DNA from: Zoroaster sp. YZ-2022
Taxonomy: Eukaryota > Echinodermata > Asteroidea > Forcipulatida > Zoroasteridae
NCBI GenBank assembly: GCA_029582265.1
Contig: CM055828.1
Span: forward strand, 28,164,618-28,228,617
DNA: 64,000 nt
Reading direction: 5' to 3'
Of the stretch, positions 11,946 to 24,100 are shown in pieces. How positions within the stretch are numbered: the stretch's first letter is position 1; each line of letters begins with the position of its first letter. The notes below the pieces were generated by a model that made no database searches, was not told where the DNA came from, and worked only from the letters and a program-made list of their open reading frames with translations. Both the position numbers and the translations under genes were made by a program.

Positions 11946-14325
11946 TGTTTGTATTGATTTTTTTTTCAAGTATTTTTTTATTTATTATTATTTTTTTTTT
12001 TTACTTCAAACAGTTTTATAAGTTTTAAGCACGAAAATAAATTCTCGATATCAGAGAGACACCAACACAGGAAACCATAAAAGAACACTATTTTGTTTTT
12101 CGGAGCATTGCACATTTAATTGACGAAATAGAGCACTATCGGGGAGTACAGGATTGCTATTAAAAACGATAGTATGAATAAATAAATAAATAAATAATAA
12201 ATTAATATAACAGTCTAAGTGCAATGCTTAAACGCAAATAACTACTTAACTTTAACTGTTATATAAGACCCTGATTTTAGTATTGCCAGTGGTTTGTGAA
12301 ATAAATATATTAATTCTACATACAAAATAAAATTTTGCAAAAACATTAAGAGCTTCATACAATAAGACAAAAACTAATACAAATAATATATAATTATGCT
12401 TTAGGGATACTGAAATAAGTTCCGCATCATGATTCTGGTTTTTTTTTAACAATTCAATCCATACACAAAGCATGATTACTGGTGTGGGGCTTAATAATAG
12501 TGCGATCTAAAGGAAATGTTCAAAACACATAAAACGCCTGTGCAAGGTGCAAAGAAATTAACCAGGGCCTTCATTACGTAATATTAAATATTCAAGAACT
12601 GACCAGATAAAGTACTCGAAACCCTTTTAAATCCGGGAAGGGGGGGGGGGAATGTTCCCATAACATTTTTGTTGTATATCCTGGAATATCTGAGAAAGCC
12701 CAATCAGAATCATTGATTTTTTTCCAGCTGTTGTTTAGAGTCCCTCTGATACCCAAATCCCAGATTAAGTGGTTTTATGTGTGTTTGTGTTTTGCTTGTT
12801 CAATCAAAATTTATTAAACATCTATTTATTAACTACATAAAGAGTGATTTAGATATCATAAATATATCTTCCAGTATGTTTTGCATCAACAACAAGTAAA
12901 ACTACGGTCTCAAGTCAGTATGTATATTGTTGGTGTACATGTAACAGTAAGGCTTACTTCAGCTACAGAACTACTGCAGTACTACTATAACTACTTTTGT
13001 GAAATTATTACTGTGAAATTGTGAAGTTACAACTCCTTGTTAAATCCTGGTCAGTTCTTAAACATTCGATTATGTTTAATGATTATGATTATCACTGATA
13101 AATAGCTACGAAGCAAAGGGATGCATTGCGAGTAACCCGACCTCAGCCACTCAAGATGTAGACACGACCACACATTCAATGTGACAGTCACCTGATGGAT
13201 CACGTGATTACCACCACGATATCAGGTGATCCATTTCAGATTGTGACATCACACTGCAACACTTCAAAGGCCGGGTCAAATACTTTAATTACTTAAAATC
13301 ACAGCAGTTACGTGAGAACAAAAGTTGAACAAAAATGAATATCATTATCAAGTGATAATGAAGACATAAATAACATAAGGGCTGAGGAAAAGTTTCATTT
13401 CACAATTTGACAATGAGTAGATGAGAGCGTGTGTATTAAGCAAGAGTTTTTACTCGACTGTTGCTTTAAGAAAATGAGTTTAGATAAAACGTTTTTAAAT
13501 TTCAGTTGAAAAACCTTTCCTCAAACTGAACGAAATAAGGAATAAATATAAAGATTTGGAAGGACCGAGGGCAAACTGGACGTGCACCACCACAATGCCA
13601 CCCATATACCCTCAAGGCCCTTCTCCTTCTTTTTTTACGCAGACCCAACCTTCTGCGTAATTTCTTAGTTTTTGGTAAAGTTTCATCTCGACGTCCTCCG
13701 AGGCTTCTCCCCTCGGGCGTCAAGTTTCTTTTAAAAAAGCCATTCATAAAAATGTCTTTTCACTTGTTTAAGTTGGCGACAGCGGAATGTTTAAGCGAAG
13801 CTTTGCTTCCTTCGACACTGTCGTCCGAATTGAGGATGGGGGAAGTTATCCCTCCAATCCTTTAAGTAGTACTATATATCATCTAATCAGGCCCTCAAGA
13901 GTTCACTTAAGAACGAGAGCCTAATATCTTAGGGCCACACCGTTTGGTGGGTTTCCTTGGTCATCATATAGACGCTAGCGTTACTCTTGCGACCAGGAAA
14001 AATATTTGGTCGCAGGAACGCTGCGTTATAAAGTCATCAATTTTACAAATGGTTCCCCAGTGAACAAAATTTTACAGACGCAAATTTCATTGGTGACTCT
14101 TCATCAACCACATTTTACATCCAAGTTACTGTAAGGAACTTCTTTAAACAAGTTTAACATCGGTTTACAATATAAACTTTCTCTCTCGCATCTTCTCGGC
14201 TTAAAAATTATTTACATCTTGTTTCCTCTTTTTTGTAATAAAACACATTTTTCTACTGTACACCTTTTTTTACAAACGTTTGTGTTAAGTAGAAATCTTT
14301 ACCTGAATGGTTCTTATAAATGACA
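11946..14325. other. Region downstream of the gene, no second gene seen
   Basis: Low-complexity A/T tracts and (AATA)n at about 12178-12198. A short inverted repeat ATGGATCACGTGA / TCAGGTGATCCAT lies at about 13194-13234. A hairpin with TGCGACCA / TGGTCGCA lies at 13976-14022. The minus-strand open frame at 13502-13747 is Arg/Lys-rich, has no homology I recognise, and is not called. Confidence 0.45.
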
Positions 14326-14335
14326 TTTATTTATT
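14326..14335 (-). terminator. Overlapping poly(A) signals
   Basis: AATAAATAAA on the minus strand, the first canonical hexamers found after the stop codon, about 520 bases downstream. Confidence 0.5.
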
Positions 14336-14852
14336 ATAAAAATTAAAATTCATATAATTCTACGAGATATAATCTACTTATCTTTAAAAAAGGACACTTT
14401 TTGGATAAGGACACTTAAAGGTAGAAAATGAAGTAAAACTAAACAGGACATTACACAAAAACGTGATTTAAATCACTGCATTGATTAAGTAATTTAAAAA
14501 GTCTATATAATCGTTAATTGACTCAGGTAGATTATTTGTCCAAGAATACTGATATAAGACTCAAAAATAGTGGCTGGTGGTTTCAGGATTAATCTTAAAT
14601 ATCCATGAAAATAATCTGATTGTTTGATATGCTTATTAAACAGAGTGTTGGTTTCAACAGAAATTATCGGGCAGTTTGTTTCACATCTTTATCCATTCAC
14701 AACTTCAGATATTGTTATATAGTTTTATAGTCATATAATATCTACACTACAATAGACATTCTCTGGGGTGCTGTTACCAGGACACAATTTGTTTCAATAA
14801 TCACCAGCCTCTATATTTTGTCACCAGCCTCTATATTTTGGTTATTCAGTAT
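14326..14852 (-). other. Probable 3'UTR of the titin-like gene
   Basis: Runs from the stop codon to two overlapping AATAAA hexamers on the minus strand (14326-14335). It has no long open frame. An exact 20-base tandem duplication occupies 14801-14840. The true cleavage site is not visible from sequence. Confidence 0.5.
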
Positions 14853-14989
14853 TTACTTGCCGAACATCTTTGCTTTTGCAAAGATGCTGCTGCTACCTCC
14901 TCGACTGGGAACTGAGGGGGCCTTCTTGCCTCCTGGTCCCTTGTCACCGTCTTGCTGGAACTTGTTGAGGAAGGGTAGTTTCTTAGAAG
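14853..14989 (-). CDS. C-terminal tail exon with stop codon
   Basis: A 137-base last exon. It encodes SKKLPFLNKFQQDGDKGPGG and KKAPSVPSRGGSSS, and ends in IFAKAKMFGK followed by TAA at 14853-14855. The tail is basic, Gly/Ser-rich and has no Ig fold. The phase fits the preceding exon exactly, which closes the frame. Confidence 0.88.
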
Positions 14990-15076
14990 CTGGTGGAAGA
15001 AACAAATGAAAAGTTTGCTGAATTTTTTACTGAACAAGTGGCGAGTAGAAGGCGCCTTGAAATAACTTTGTCAGAG

Positions 15077-15288
15077 GTGCTGTCATTTTTAAGAAAAAAT
15101 AGTACTCTTTACTAAATTCCCCCTTAGAGTGAATACACACAATTTTGAATGCATTTTCATTATTTTTCTCATGAACGACATGAACATAATAAGCTGAAAC
15201 AATCACAGGTTTATTATTTAATGTATATCTTTTTCAAAGTACTTGTAGAAGCAGTTTTGTATCAATGCTGTATCTTCCCTTTAAACAG
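15077..15288. repeat. TTAA-family repeat copy in last intron
   Basis: AATAGTACTCTTTACTAAATT on the left, AATAAGCTGAAACAATCACA in the middle, and TGCTGTATCTTCCCTTTAAA at the right end. It lies in the intron between the last two exons. Confidence 0.6.
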
Positions 15289-15373
15289 TTTTGTTTTCAA
15301 GTTTCAATATGTCTAAGACGCAGATTTGTATCAGATGCGAGCAGATAGACTGTTTGTAAATCAGATGACTTAC

Positions 15374-15549
15374 TTTTAACATTGAGCTTTGCAGCACAAG
15401 CAGTGCTCCCATTGGCGTTATCGGCTTTGCACTCATATTCACCACAGTCCTCAGTCTGAGCTCTGGGGATGACAAGCTTACATACCCCATCAGCTCCTTG
15501 AGTTATCTTGTGACGAATGCCCTCCTTCAATGGTTTGCCATTCTTAAAC
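15374..15549 (-). CDS. Post-kinase Ig 9, second exon
   Basis: Completes Trp, then FKNGKPLKEGIRHKITQG and DCGEYECKADNANG, ending LNVK. It is the last Ig of the protein, in the position of the titin M10 domain. Confidence 0.91.
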
Positions 15550-15884
15550 CTGAGGGTGATATAACCAGACATTATTACTTGTGAGGGTTCATCAATGTCT
15601 GCCTTCGGGAAAGATCCAGCTAGGGTCGAAATGTGAAACTACTAACTACTATTTTTGCATTTATTAAAGTGTATAAAACATGAACCCCTTTCAAAACTGG
15701 TTCATCAAAAGATAATTGAAGTATTTACCAGTATTTACCAGTATTTACCCCAGTTTGCTAACCACAGTGGCAAAAAAGCAAAACATAAGTTAACATAAGC
15801 AAGATACTGAACGTAATGCTTCCAGGAATGGAAGGGAATTTAAACTTTTTTTTTTTTAAATAGAAATAAGACAATAAAATATAC

Positions 15885-16050
15885 CATTTTGCTACAGGAG
15901 CCGGAATTCCTGTGAGAGTGCACTCAAATTTAGCTTCACTGTTGGGTTGTACTTCACAGTCTTGTATCTTTTTGTCAAATGAGGGCGCTTGTTGATTTAC
16001 AGCTGCTGCAGGTGCAGGGACTGGAAACATTATTGGAGGTGGAGCTGGTT
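15885..16050 (-). CDS. Pro/Ala linker plus post-kinase Ig 9, first exon
   Basis: EPAPPPIMFPVPAPAAAV linker, then PSFDKKIQDCEVQPNSEAKF and ECTLTGIPAPVAKW, ending in the Trp codon. Confidence 0.9.
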
Positions 16051-16599
16051 CTGGTGATAATAAGGAAAAAATGGAACTTTTGATCAAAGCGGAAGAATAC
16101 AATATTTAGGATGCAAACCTAAGTTTCTGACTGGATAACCTTGGTAAGGGTGGAACCAGTGTAGCTGAGAAGGGGGAAGTCAAATTTAAAAAGAGCTCAC
16201 AGTAACCCACATTTTGAGAAATCTACACTAATTTTCATTGTTTCTACATTTGTACAAATTTTCCCACACTGAGTTCTTCAAAGTACCTCAGGCTAGTTTT
16301 ACACTGTAAACCTTGTAAGATTTGCTCATGAGTGATCCATGAATGGCTCAATGTGCACAGTAACTTGCACAGTAGTTGCATCATGCTATCCATAATGTCA
16401 TTGAAAATATCTACAAATCATTCAATAAAAATAGAAGTCTTTATCTGTTATAAAACGTTTTGCTTGACAGCCAACAATCCCAACATACATAGTATAAGCC
16501 AGCAATACATTTGGGTGGTTTTTGGATGACCTGTTTGCTGAATGAACACCCTGTTGTATTTGTAAAGAACATGCAGGAGTATTTGAAGTTAAATATTAG

Positions 16600-16665
16600 G
16601 ACACTGGATAGCTCAGTTGGCAGAGCAATGGTATTATAACCTGGAGATTGCAGGTTCAAGTTTAT
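16600..16665 (+). repeat. tRNA-like SINE head
   Basis: TGGATAGCTCAGTTGGCAGA (A box) and TGCAGGTTCAAGTTT (B box) about 35 bases apart. The acceptor arm does not pair, so it is a tRNA-derived repeat in an intron and not a tRNA gene. Confidence 0.6.
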
Positions 16666-16778
16666 ATATGTACCCAGTCAGTTTCCCTTATGTATTATTT
16701 AATGACCTGGGGCCAATTTCAAAGATCTGCTAAACACACAAATATGCTGAGCATAGAAAATTTGCAATGTAATGTATA

Positions 16779-17006
16779 CATAACAGCAAAAGAAACGTCA
16801 CCCCTAAAAATATTTATTATTTTCATTTTATAATTAATATAATTTGTTTAATGAAGAATATTATGAGTATGGAGTGTAACACGAACACAATGTGGCAAAT
16901 TTGGTTGACCTCAAAATTCATCATGCATGACGTCCGAGGACACATAAGCTAAACACGTTCTCAGACTTATCAAAATTTAGGGGATGACGTTTCTTTTGCT
17001 GTTATG
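16779..17006. mobile_element. 228-bp MITE with AGCAAAAGAAACG termini
   Basis: Terminal inverted repeats CATAACAGCAAAAGAAACGT and reverse complement, flanked by TA. The ends share CAGCAAAAGAAACG, and the interior shares GTCCGAGGAC, with the palindrome at 6453-6788. Confidence 0.75.
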
Positions 17007-17125
17007 TATATATCACTTCTGGCTGGTTCTCAGCACAATTTTACTTGGCCTGTAAATTCGTTAAACAATATTTTCTGCTTAGCAGCTCTGTGAAATTGAA
17101 CCCTGTTCTTATATTTCTTATTCAC

Positions 17126-17369
17126 CTTCAACCACCAACATGGCCGATGTCACCGCTTCCCCCGCCTCATTGATGGCATGGCAACTGTATCTTCCAGCAT
17201 CTTCTATGTATGCCTCAGCTATAATGAGCTTGCATACTTCGTCTTCCTCGCTCATCTGGAAATACTTGGATGATTTGATGGGTTTGTCCTCAAAGAACCA
17301 GGTGATGTCCGGCAGGGGTTTGCCAGTGGCTGTGCACTGCATGATAGTGCCACTCTCTTCAGCAATAAC
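17126..17369 (-). CDS. Post-kinase Ig 8, main exon
   Basis: Starts VIAEESGTIMQCTATG, then KPLPDITWFFEDK and DAGRYSCHAINEAG, ending VVEG in phase 1. Confidence 0.91.
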
Positions 17370-17668
17370 CTGTATCAAAACCCCCAAAACATTTTATTTT
17401 AGTGAAAAGCATTTTCAGGATCAAGTTACACCTGAATTGGTCAGCACTTTCTCTGAGAAAATTGGGAACATCTATTTAAGATTGTTAACATTGGACAAAA
17501 GAGAGCAAAATTGGCATCTTATAAAGCAAATGTTGACCCATCTGTCTGTATCTGTCTTTGTAAATCTTTAATTTTATTGACTGTATGAACTGGCAGGCTG
17601 ACCTGATAATACAAATTTAAATGAATGAATACATAAAAACAAATCCCCACAGGATCACTGCTATATAC

Positions 17669-17780
17669 CTGGTCCTTGAGTTCTTCAGTGAATACAGGGG
17701 CTTCTGAGTCTGCAGAGAATCTTACTGGTTCACTTTCAGGCTCTGGCTCAGTTATTGCTTGAAACTCAGCAATCATCCGA
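17669..17780 (-). CDS. Linker and start of post-kinase Ig 8
   Basis: A 112-base exon encoding RMIAEFQAITEPEPESEPV, then APVFTEELKDQ, the A strand of an Ig. Phase 2 to 0. Confidence 0.85.
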
Positions 17781-17984
17781 CTACATAGAAACAAAATCAT
17801 TTCCAATATAAATAAACAATGTGATTAATTATGTGGATGGTAATGACATTATGAAAGAACAAGAAGAAATAAACTCAATGCATAACGTCTTAATGACTCT
17901 TTGATACAGGCTGCAATACACTGATTCATCCTTCCAACCCAATGTTTTTTCTTTTAAATTTCCACACAATCTTGATAAATACAG

Positions 17985-18510
17985 GCTAGAGTCCGGTTTG
18001 CGTAGTGGTACTTTCCTCACCATTCACTGTGGACCTGGGTTCGAATCCCACTCGGACCCAAGCTGACATGTGGACTTGGTTTTCAGAATCTACCTGATTA
18101 TGTAGGATTTTCTCTAGAATATTTTTTTCTGGGGTTTTCCTCCCACATCTAAAACTGAACATCCCTTCATCTTCCTTCACAGGTTTCTACATTGCCTTAT
18201 GCTCATCTGAGGAATTCTTGGGTTCATTACCAGAAAGGTATATAATAATAACCCATGAAATCCATGTAGCTACTGATCCCGCACCAACTCGAAAACTCAG
18301 AAAGTGGCAGTCAGGGGATCACTCAGACAGCCCAACGCACCCAATGCATACAGCATACACAGCTCACTGCACTCTCCTAGTTAAGCACAGGCCCAGTTGG
18401 AATCCAGCATTCTCCTGACGACGGACAGAGTACACTGTCCGAAACGTTGAGTCAACCGGTTCCTTCGGAACCACACATACTCAAAAGAGAGATTTATTCA
18501 CCGCAAACCT
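17985..18510 (+). repeat. Composite SINE-like repeat with tRNA-like head and hairpin (copy 2)
   Basis: A tRNA-like B box (GGGTTCGAATCCCACTCGG) at about 18038, a body with GGTTTTCCTCCCACATCTAA, and a hairpin at 18422-18441 (CGGACAG, loop AGTACA, CTGTCCG) flanked by CTGACGA and AAACGTT. The end matches copies at 2560 and 34771. Whether it is one element or two is uncertain. Confidence 0.5.
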
Positions 18511-18574
18511 TTCAGTTTATTCAGCTTTTTTAAGTTAATTGAAAAACAGCAGGATTCTAAGCAAAGTTTCTAAC

Positions 18575-18670
18575 CTGTCAGATGCAGGTTCAGAAGCCAT
18601 TTGTGCCACTGGTACTATTACAGCTATGGGTTCTGGTGATGTGTCTGGTGGGATGAACTGCTCAGTCTCA
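18575..18670 (-). CDS. Proline/acidic linker exon
   Basis: A 96-base phase 2-2 exon encoding DETEQFIPPDTSPEPIAVIV and PVAQMASEPASD. No fold is seen; it is an interdomain linker that can be skipped without a frameshift. Confidence 0.78.
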
Positions 18671-19094
18671 CTAAAGAGGTCAAAGGTGAACATGAGTGTG
18701 AACAAAACAGTGTGGTGATAACATGAGCTGTGCAGAAAAGCATTTATTTGTCCAAAGGGGGTGCTTGAGATTGAGGATAAGCAGGAGAAAAAATAAAGAT
18801 GGGGAAAGGATTACACACAGGGTGATGGAAACAGTGACACATAAAGTGAGGAAATAAAGGTGGGAAAATAGTTTATGCAAATATTTAATTTGAAATGGGA
18901 ATGAGAAAGATTATAAAATGAACACAAACATAGGATGTAGAAGGAAAACAGGGCGACAGAAAAATCTACCAAAAAAAAAAAAAATCACAAAGAATTTCAT
19001 TTGTGGGTATAAACATATGAACCATGACCCTTAATTGTATCACTGTGCAATAAATAAAACTCTACAGTAAGTGGCAAATTGACCCATAACTTAC

Positions 19095-19314
19095 TCAATG
19101 GTCTGTTTGTCAATGATTGGCAATGTCCGATCCCGAATCACCCGTAGGCTAAACCCACACTCCACCATGCCCTCCTTGTTTGTGGCCGTACACACATATT
19201 CTCCCTCGTCTGTAGCTAGTGCTACAGGAATCTCAAAAGTATGGGAGAACTTGTCCGAGTAAAGCTTGAATCGCCCTCCATCTCTGATTGGTTCATCATC
19301 TTTGGACCATGTTA
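19095..19314 (-). CDS. Post-kinase Ig 7, second exon
   Basis: VTWSKDDEPIRDGGRFKLY and DEGEYVCTATNKEG, then a tail (VIRDRTLPIIDKQTI). Leaves in phase 2. Confidence 0.88.
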
Positions 19315-20017
19315 CTGCTTATGGAAATTAGGTTGGAGTTTGAAGTATTTGTTACAAATAGCTTTTAAATATTACAATAATTTGATTTATACAAGACAGT
19401 TATTTGGGAACAAAATGTAAGGTATGCTTTGTAAGCTTTATTAGACTTGATATAAAGAAAAGTTATTCATTTATTAAAATAAAAAGACAAATAGTCCCAG
19501 TATTACTGGTTGTGAAACATTGATTTTTTTATTGATAATTTTGTTTAATACTTTCAAATAAGATCACCTCAGATGGAATAATTCTCACAATGTTTGATAT
19601 CATCACAACCTTACACAATTTTGTTAAATTTGACACACTCAAATTTTCATTTGGGAAGATCGGGTAGCATATTTTCCAACCTTTTTTGCTACTAAAGGAT
19701 CTGAAAAAATATCCTGTCTCTTCTACACGTTTCCCCATTTTGACTAATCGGTCATTATTGGTACCTTCAAACAAAAGGCCTACTATTCCCACAAATTGTA
19801 TTGTCAAATGGACAAACATTGGAAATAGTCAGATACGGATTCACTGTATTTCAATTTGTATGAGAAATGCATCTTGAAAAACAAAAACAAAAAGTCAACA
19901 AAGATGGAGTGTCACTGAATGGGATTGCACCATCATTCTTTACTACTCTGACAACACCCAATGTACTTTTCTTTGCTTTTCATGTCAAGCAACGTCTTAT
20001 AAAAAAGGACACTTTAC

Positions 20018-20203
20018 CTGTAGGAACTGGTTCCCCATCGACATCACAAACGAAACGTGCCACCCCTCCTTCCTCCACGGTCTGAGATTGGGGTTCCTCA
20101 AAAAACTCCGGTGGGATGTTCTCCTCGTCCATGGCTGCTTGGTCGGTGGTTGTGGCCGTCATGTCTTGGCTGACGTTAATGCTGATGCTCACACTTGGTT
20201 CCT
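20018..20203 (-). CDS. Linker plus post-kinase Ig 7, first exon
   Basis: EEPSVSISINVSQDMTATTT linker, then PPEFFEEPQSQTVEEGG and FVCDVDGEPVPTG. Phase 1-1. Confidence 0.88.
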
Positions 20204-20723
20204 CTGCAGGATTGGAACACAAAACATATAAAATAACCTTTGTATAAATTTGTTCATTAAATTATCTAGGGATTTTCTTTTAACCCTTTAAACTCAGCAC
20301 TGTTTTCAGCTATTTTTGACTAAGTTTAAATCTTGCAAAACATTTGGTAAAAATCTGTCTTGATATCTGAGTAAGTTATATACCATTTGAATTATGTTGA
20401 TTTGGGCATTATTTTTTTTGGTTAAAAATTTTCTTATTACACCCCCCTTGGACTACGGGTTTGTGGCTTTCTAGGATAGTGCCATCAAATGTGTTCCTTC
20501 ATGGTGTCGATAGTTGTTGAAGTTGAAATCTTAGTTTGAACAGCAGTGTCATTTACGACTTGTGAATATAATGGTTTTGGATCGGTTAGATAAGTCACAA
20601 AGAAAACACAGAATAATTATAAAGAGGACTCTGCTCCCGAGCCCACTTCTTAAGAACGAACTTTCCCAGCTACTTGATCACTCACTTGACCAACCTCACA
20701 GAACCACAACCATAATTTCTCAC

Positions 20724-20921
20724 CTATGACATTAAGTATGCAGTGACAGTCTGCTTCACCGAGATCATTGAGTGCTTCACAGGTGTACTTGCCCGAATCC
20801 TCAGGGAAGATCTCAGCAATTACCAGTTGATGTATGTTTCCACGGTTGATGTAGCGGAACTCATCACTGTCTGGTATGTCCATTCCATTACGGAGCCACC
20901 CAACATCCATTGGGCGTGCGC
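20724..20921 (-). CDS. Post-kinase Ig 6, second exon
   Basis: A 198-base phase 1-1 exon with ARPMDVGWLRNG and DSGKYTCEALNDLG, ending LNVIG. The Ig starts at the end of the giant exon. Confidence 0.9.
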
Positions 20922-21153
20922 CTAGGTAACAAGCCATCATAAAAAAATGGTTAATGATCTGTTTTAGCCATCTTGTCAGTACTATTTGCAAATGAGTACT
21001 TTTGGGAAACAATGAATTAATTTGAGCAGCCTATAAGAATAAAATAATTACAACATGCACAGGCTAGGACAGGGGCCTTATTATCTAAACTCTGGTTTTA
21101 TTATATAAACTAATTCAGGTCATTATGATATAAAAACATGGAGGTAAACATAC

Positions 21154-24100
21154 CTGTAATCTGCACTTCCAAAACGACACGAGCTCCATCATTCACTGTC
21201 AGATCACGCATACGTCTCACAAATTCAGGTGGTCCCTCTCCTTCTATGTCATCTATCTTCTGGTCTGTCTCAATCATTGCCTCCTTCGTCTTGCCAGTCA
21301 AGATTTCTGAGTGATCCTCTATTTCATCCTCATCCTTCTCCTCCTTGATATCTTTTTCTTTCTCTTCACGCTGAGCTTCTTCTTTGGTGAGTTTGACAGG
21401 CTCATCCTTTGTTGTCTCATCTTCAGCTTTGTCATGCATCTCCTCCTCTTGTTTTGTCTTGAAGATTGCCTCATCATCTCTCACGACAGCTAGCGGGATC
21501 ACTGGAGCTGGGCTGGAGTGGTCAGAACCTGATTCCTCCAACAAATCTGTGTCAAGTTTGAAAGGTAGTTGTGCCTTGTCTGTTCCGATCGTGGCAAAAG
21601 CACCCTGTTTCGAGCTCTTTTGTGATGACTTCTTCGAAACTGAATCATACCTTGAATCATACCTGTCTGCAGGCATTGTTGGTGAAAACCTAGACAAAGG
21701 TTTTGAGCCAAGTGCCCTGTCTGTTTTGGAGGATGATGATCTGAATGATCTATCAGTATCATATCTTCTAGTTGCTGATGAGGAATAATCCAGGTCATAA
21801 TCTGATGTTACCACTTGTGGCGATGGAGATCTTTGTCTGAATGTTGGAGTAATTGTTTGACTAGACTCAGGCTTTGACTTTCTTGAAGGACGAGATTCAT
21901 ATGTGTCATATGACCTAGTAGTAGAGGAGTATGAAGAAGATTTGTAGTCTTTACGTTCAGGTCTTGAATAAGCTGATGACGAACTGTAATCTCTTCGTCC
22001 TCGGTCTGAGCCATAGTATGATGGCTTTGAAACACTTGGTGAAGAAGATCGGTCTCTTGTTGACATCCTGTCAACAAGGCGAATTTCTCTCGCTGTACGC
22101 AGAGAATCAGTGGCAATTGGTGTTACAGGGCGTACTGGAAGTGGTGAGACAGACCGTGGTGCTAGTGTGTCATGGGACTCACGGTGTTCCCTGTGAGATT
22201 GTCTCCATTCAGAAAATGATGGGGTGATGCTTCGTTCACGATGTGAAGCAACTCGTGGGGACACAGGTTGAGGAGAGGCAGAGGATACCCGTAAACTTGA
22301 TCTCTGGCTATCACTCACGCTACGCCTTTGAGCCGATTCTATGCTTGGTGAAGCAGATCTTTCTATTGATGACATCCTGTCAATGATACTGATCTCTCTT
22401 GGTGTACGCAAAGAATCTGTTGCAACTGGTGTTACTGGACGTCCTTGAAGAGGTGTAACAGGCCGTGCTCCATATGATTCGCCCGAATCAGTAGATAAAA
22501 AGCGTTGATCTCTACGCTTATGCTCAGCATCAGCAAAAGTTGGTGTCGTACGTCTCTGAGGTAAGGTCACTTTTGGTGAACGAGGTCGTGGTCTGTGTGT
22601 TTCAGAGTATTCTCTCTCTGATGATGAGAGGCGATAGTCTCTATGTGTGACTTCAGAGGATGTTGGTGTCCTACTTCTTTGTTGGCTCAAGGCCATTGTT
22701 GGAGAAGCAGATGTTTTTCTGACAGTTGATCTTTGGACGTCTCTCAGTTGGCGCTCATAAGACGGTGTCACACTGCGTCTTGTAGCAGGGACAACACTTG
22801 GTGATGACATCCTTTCAATGATGCGGACCTCTCTAGGTGTACGTAAAGAATCAGTGGCAACTGGTGTAACTGGACGACCAAGCATAGGTGAGACAGGACG
22901 GGGTCCATATGATTCTACTGAATCAACTGACAGGTGTGAAAACCTATCAGAAGATGGTACTTTTGGTGAGCGAGGCCGTGGTCTGTGTGTTTCAGAAGAT
23001 TCTCTCTCTGATGATGATAGGCGATATTCTCTATGATGTATCTCAGAGGATGTAGGTGTCATACTTCGTCGTTGGCTCATGGCCACTGTTGGAGAAGCAG
23101 ATGTTTTTCTGACACTTGATCTTTGGACGTCTCTGTGTTGGCGCTCATAAGATGGTGTCACACTGCGTCTTGTAGCAGGTAAAACACTGGAAGAGTCATA
23201 AGATGACATCCTGTCAATGATTCGTATCTCCCTGGGTGTACGTTCAGAATCAGTAGCAACAGGTGTCACAGGTCGTCTTGGTGAGGCAGACCGTGAATCG
23301 TACGACTCAGCTGATTCGACCGACAGTAAGCGAAAGTCTCTTCTCTTGTGCTCAGTGTCAGCAAATGTTGGTGTTGTGCGCTTCCTTTCATCTGGTCTCT
23401 TAGGGGAAGGTTTGATTGGCACACCAGATTTTAAATCTCTCTCAGGGATTCGCTTTGGAATAGTAGTCATGCCTGGTGATTGGGACCTCTGTCTAAAGCT
23501 CACAGGAGTAGTATCACGAGAAATTGGTCTTTCTAGTGAGGAAGGGTGGTAGTCCTTGTCTCGGCCATACTTTGATGTTGGAGTTGTTGACCTACCTCTG
23601 TAGGAACTTGTAGAGCTCTGTGAGTCAAAGCGAGCTCGTCTAGAACGATCTCTGTCTTCATATTCAGAAACGCTTGATGTTCTACTCGGGGTAGGTGTTG
23701 AGGTTTTAGATTTTTCTCTGGGCATGAAAGGATGTGGTTTATTACCAATAAACTCCTTTAAGGAAGGTAAATGGTAACGGCTTGCCTCGGATCGTTTGAC
23801 AGGAGGTCCTTCCTTTGGTGGTACAGATTTTGCCCTGACAGGTTGAGGATACCTCCTTGGTATTGGACGAACTCTTTCATCATCTTCGAAAACTGATGGT
23901 GTGAATCTCTCAGGAAGCGCTCTTACTGGAACAGAACTTGTTCTGAAAGCTTGAGGTTGCTTCTTTGCATGCTTCATGTAAGCTTCATAATCAGGGGCTG
24001 ATGGTGTAATACTGCGAGCTCTTCTTCCATAATAGTCATCATAATCAGATGAAGTTCTTCGTCTTCTTGTCGGGGTTGTGCTTCTAGTCCGAGATGTACT

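Noticed and set aside
13502..13747. Minus-strand 81-codon Arg/Lys-rich open frame downstream of the gene
   Set aside because: No recognisable family, no splice or promoter evidence, and it lies beyond the probable poly(A) site.
16600..18060. Sequences with A and B boxes as possible tRNA genes
   Set aside because: Acceptor and anticodon arms do not pair, and each is followed by repeat-family body sequence. They are SINE heads.
21384..23552. Plus-strand open frames opposite the giant exon
   Set aside because: They mirror the Ser/Arg-rich codons of the minus-strand exon and have no motif or splice support of their own.
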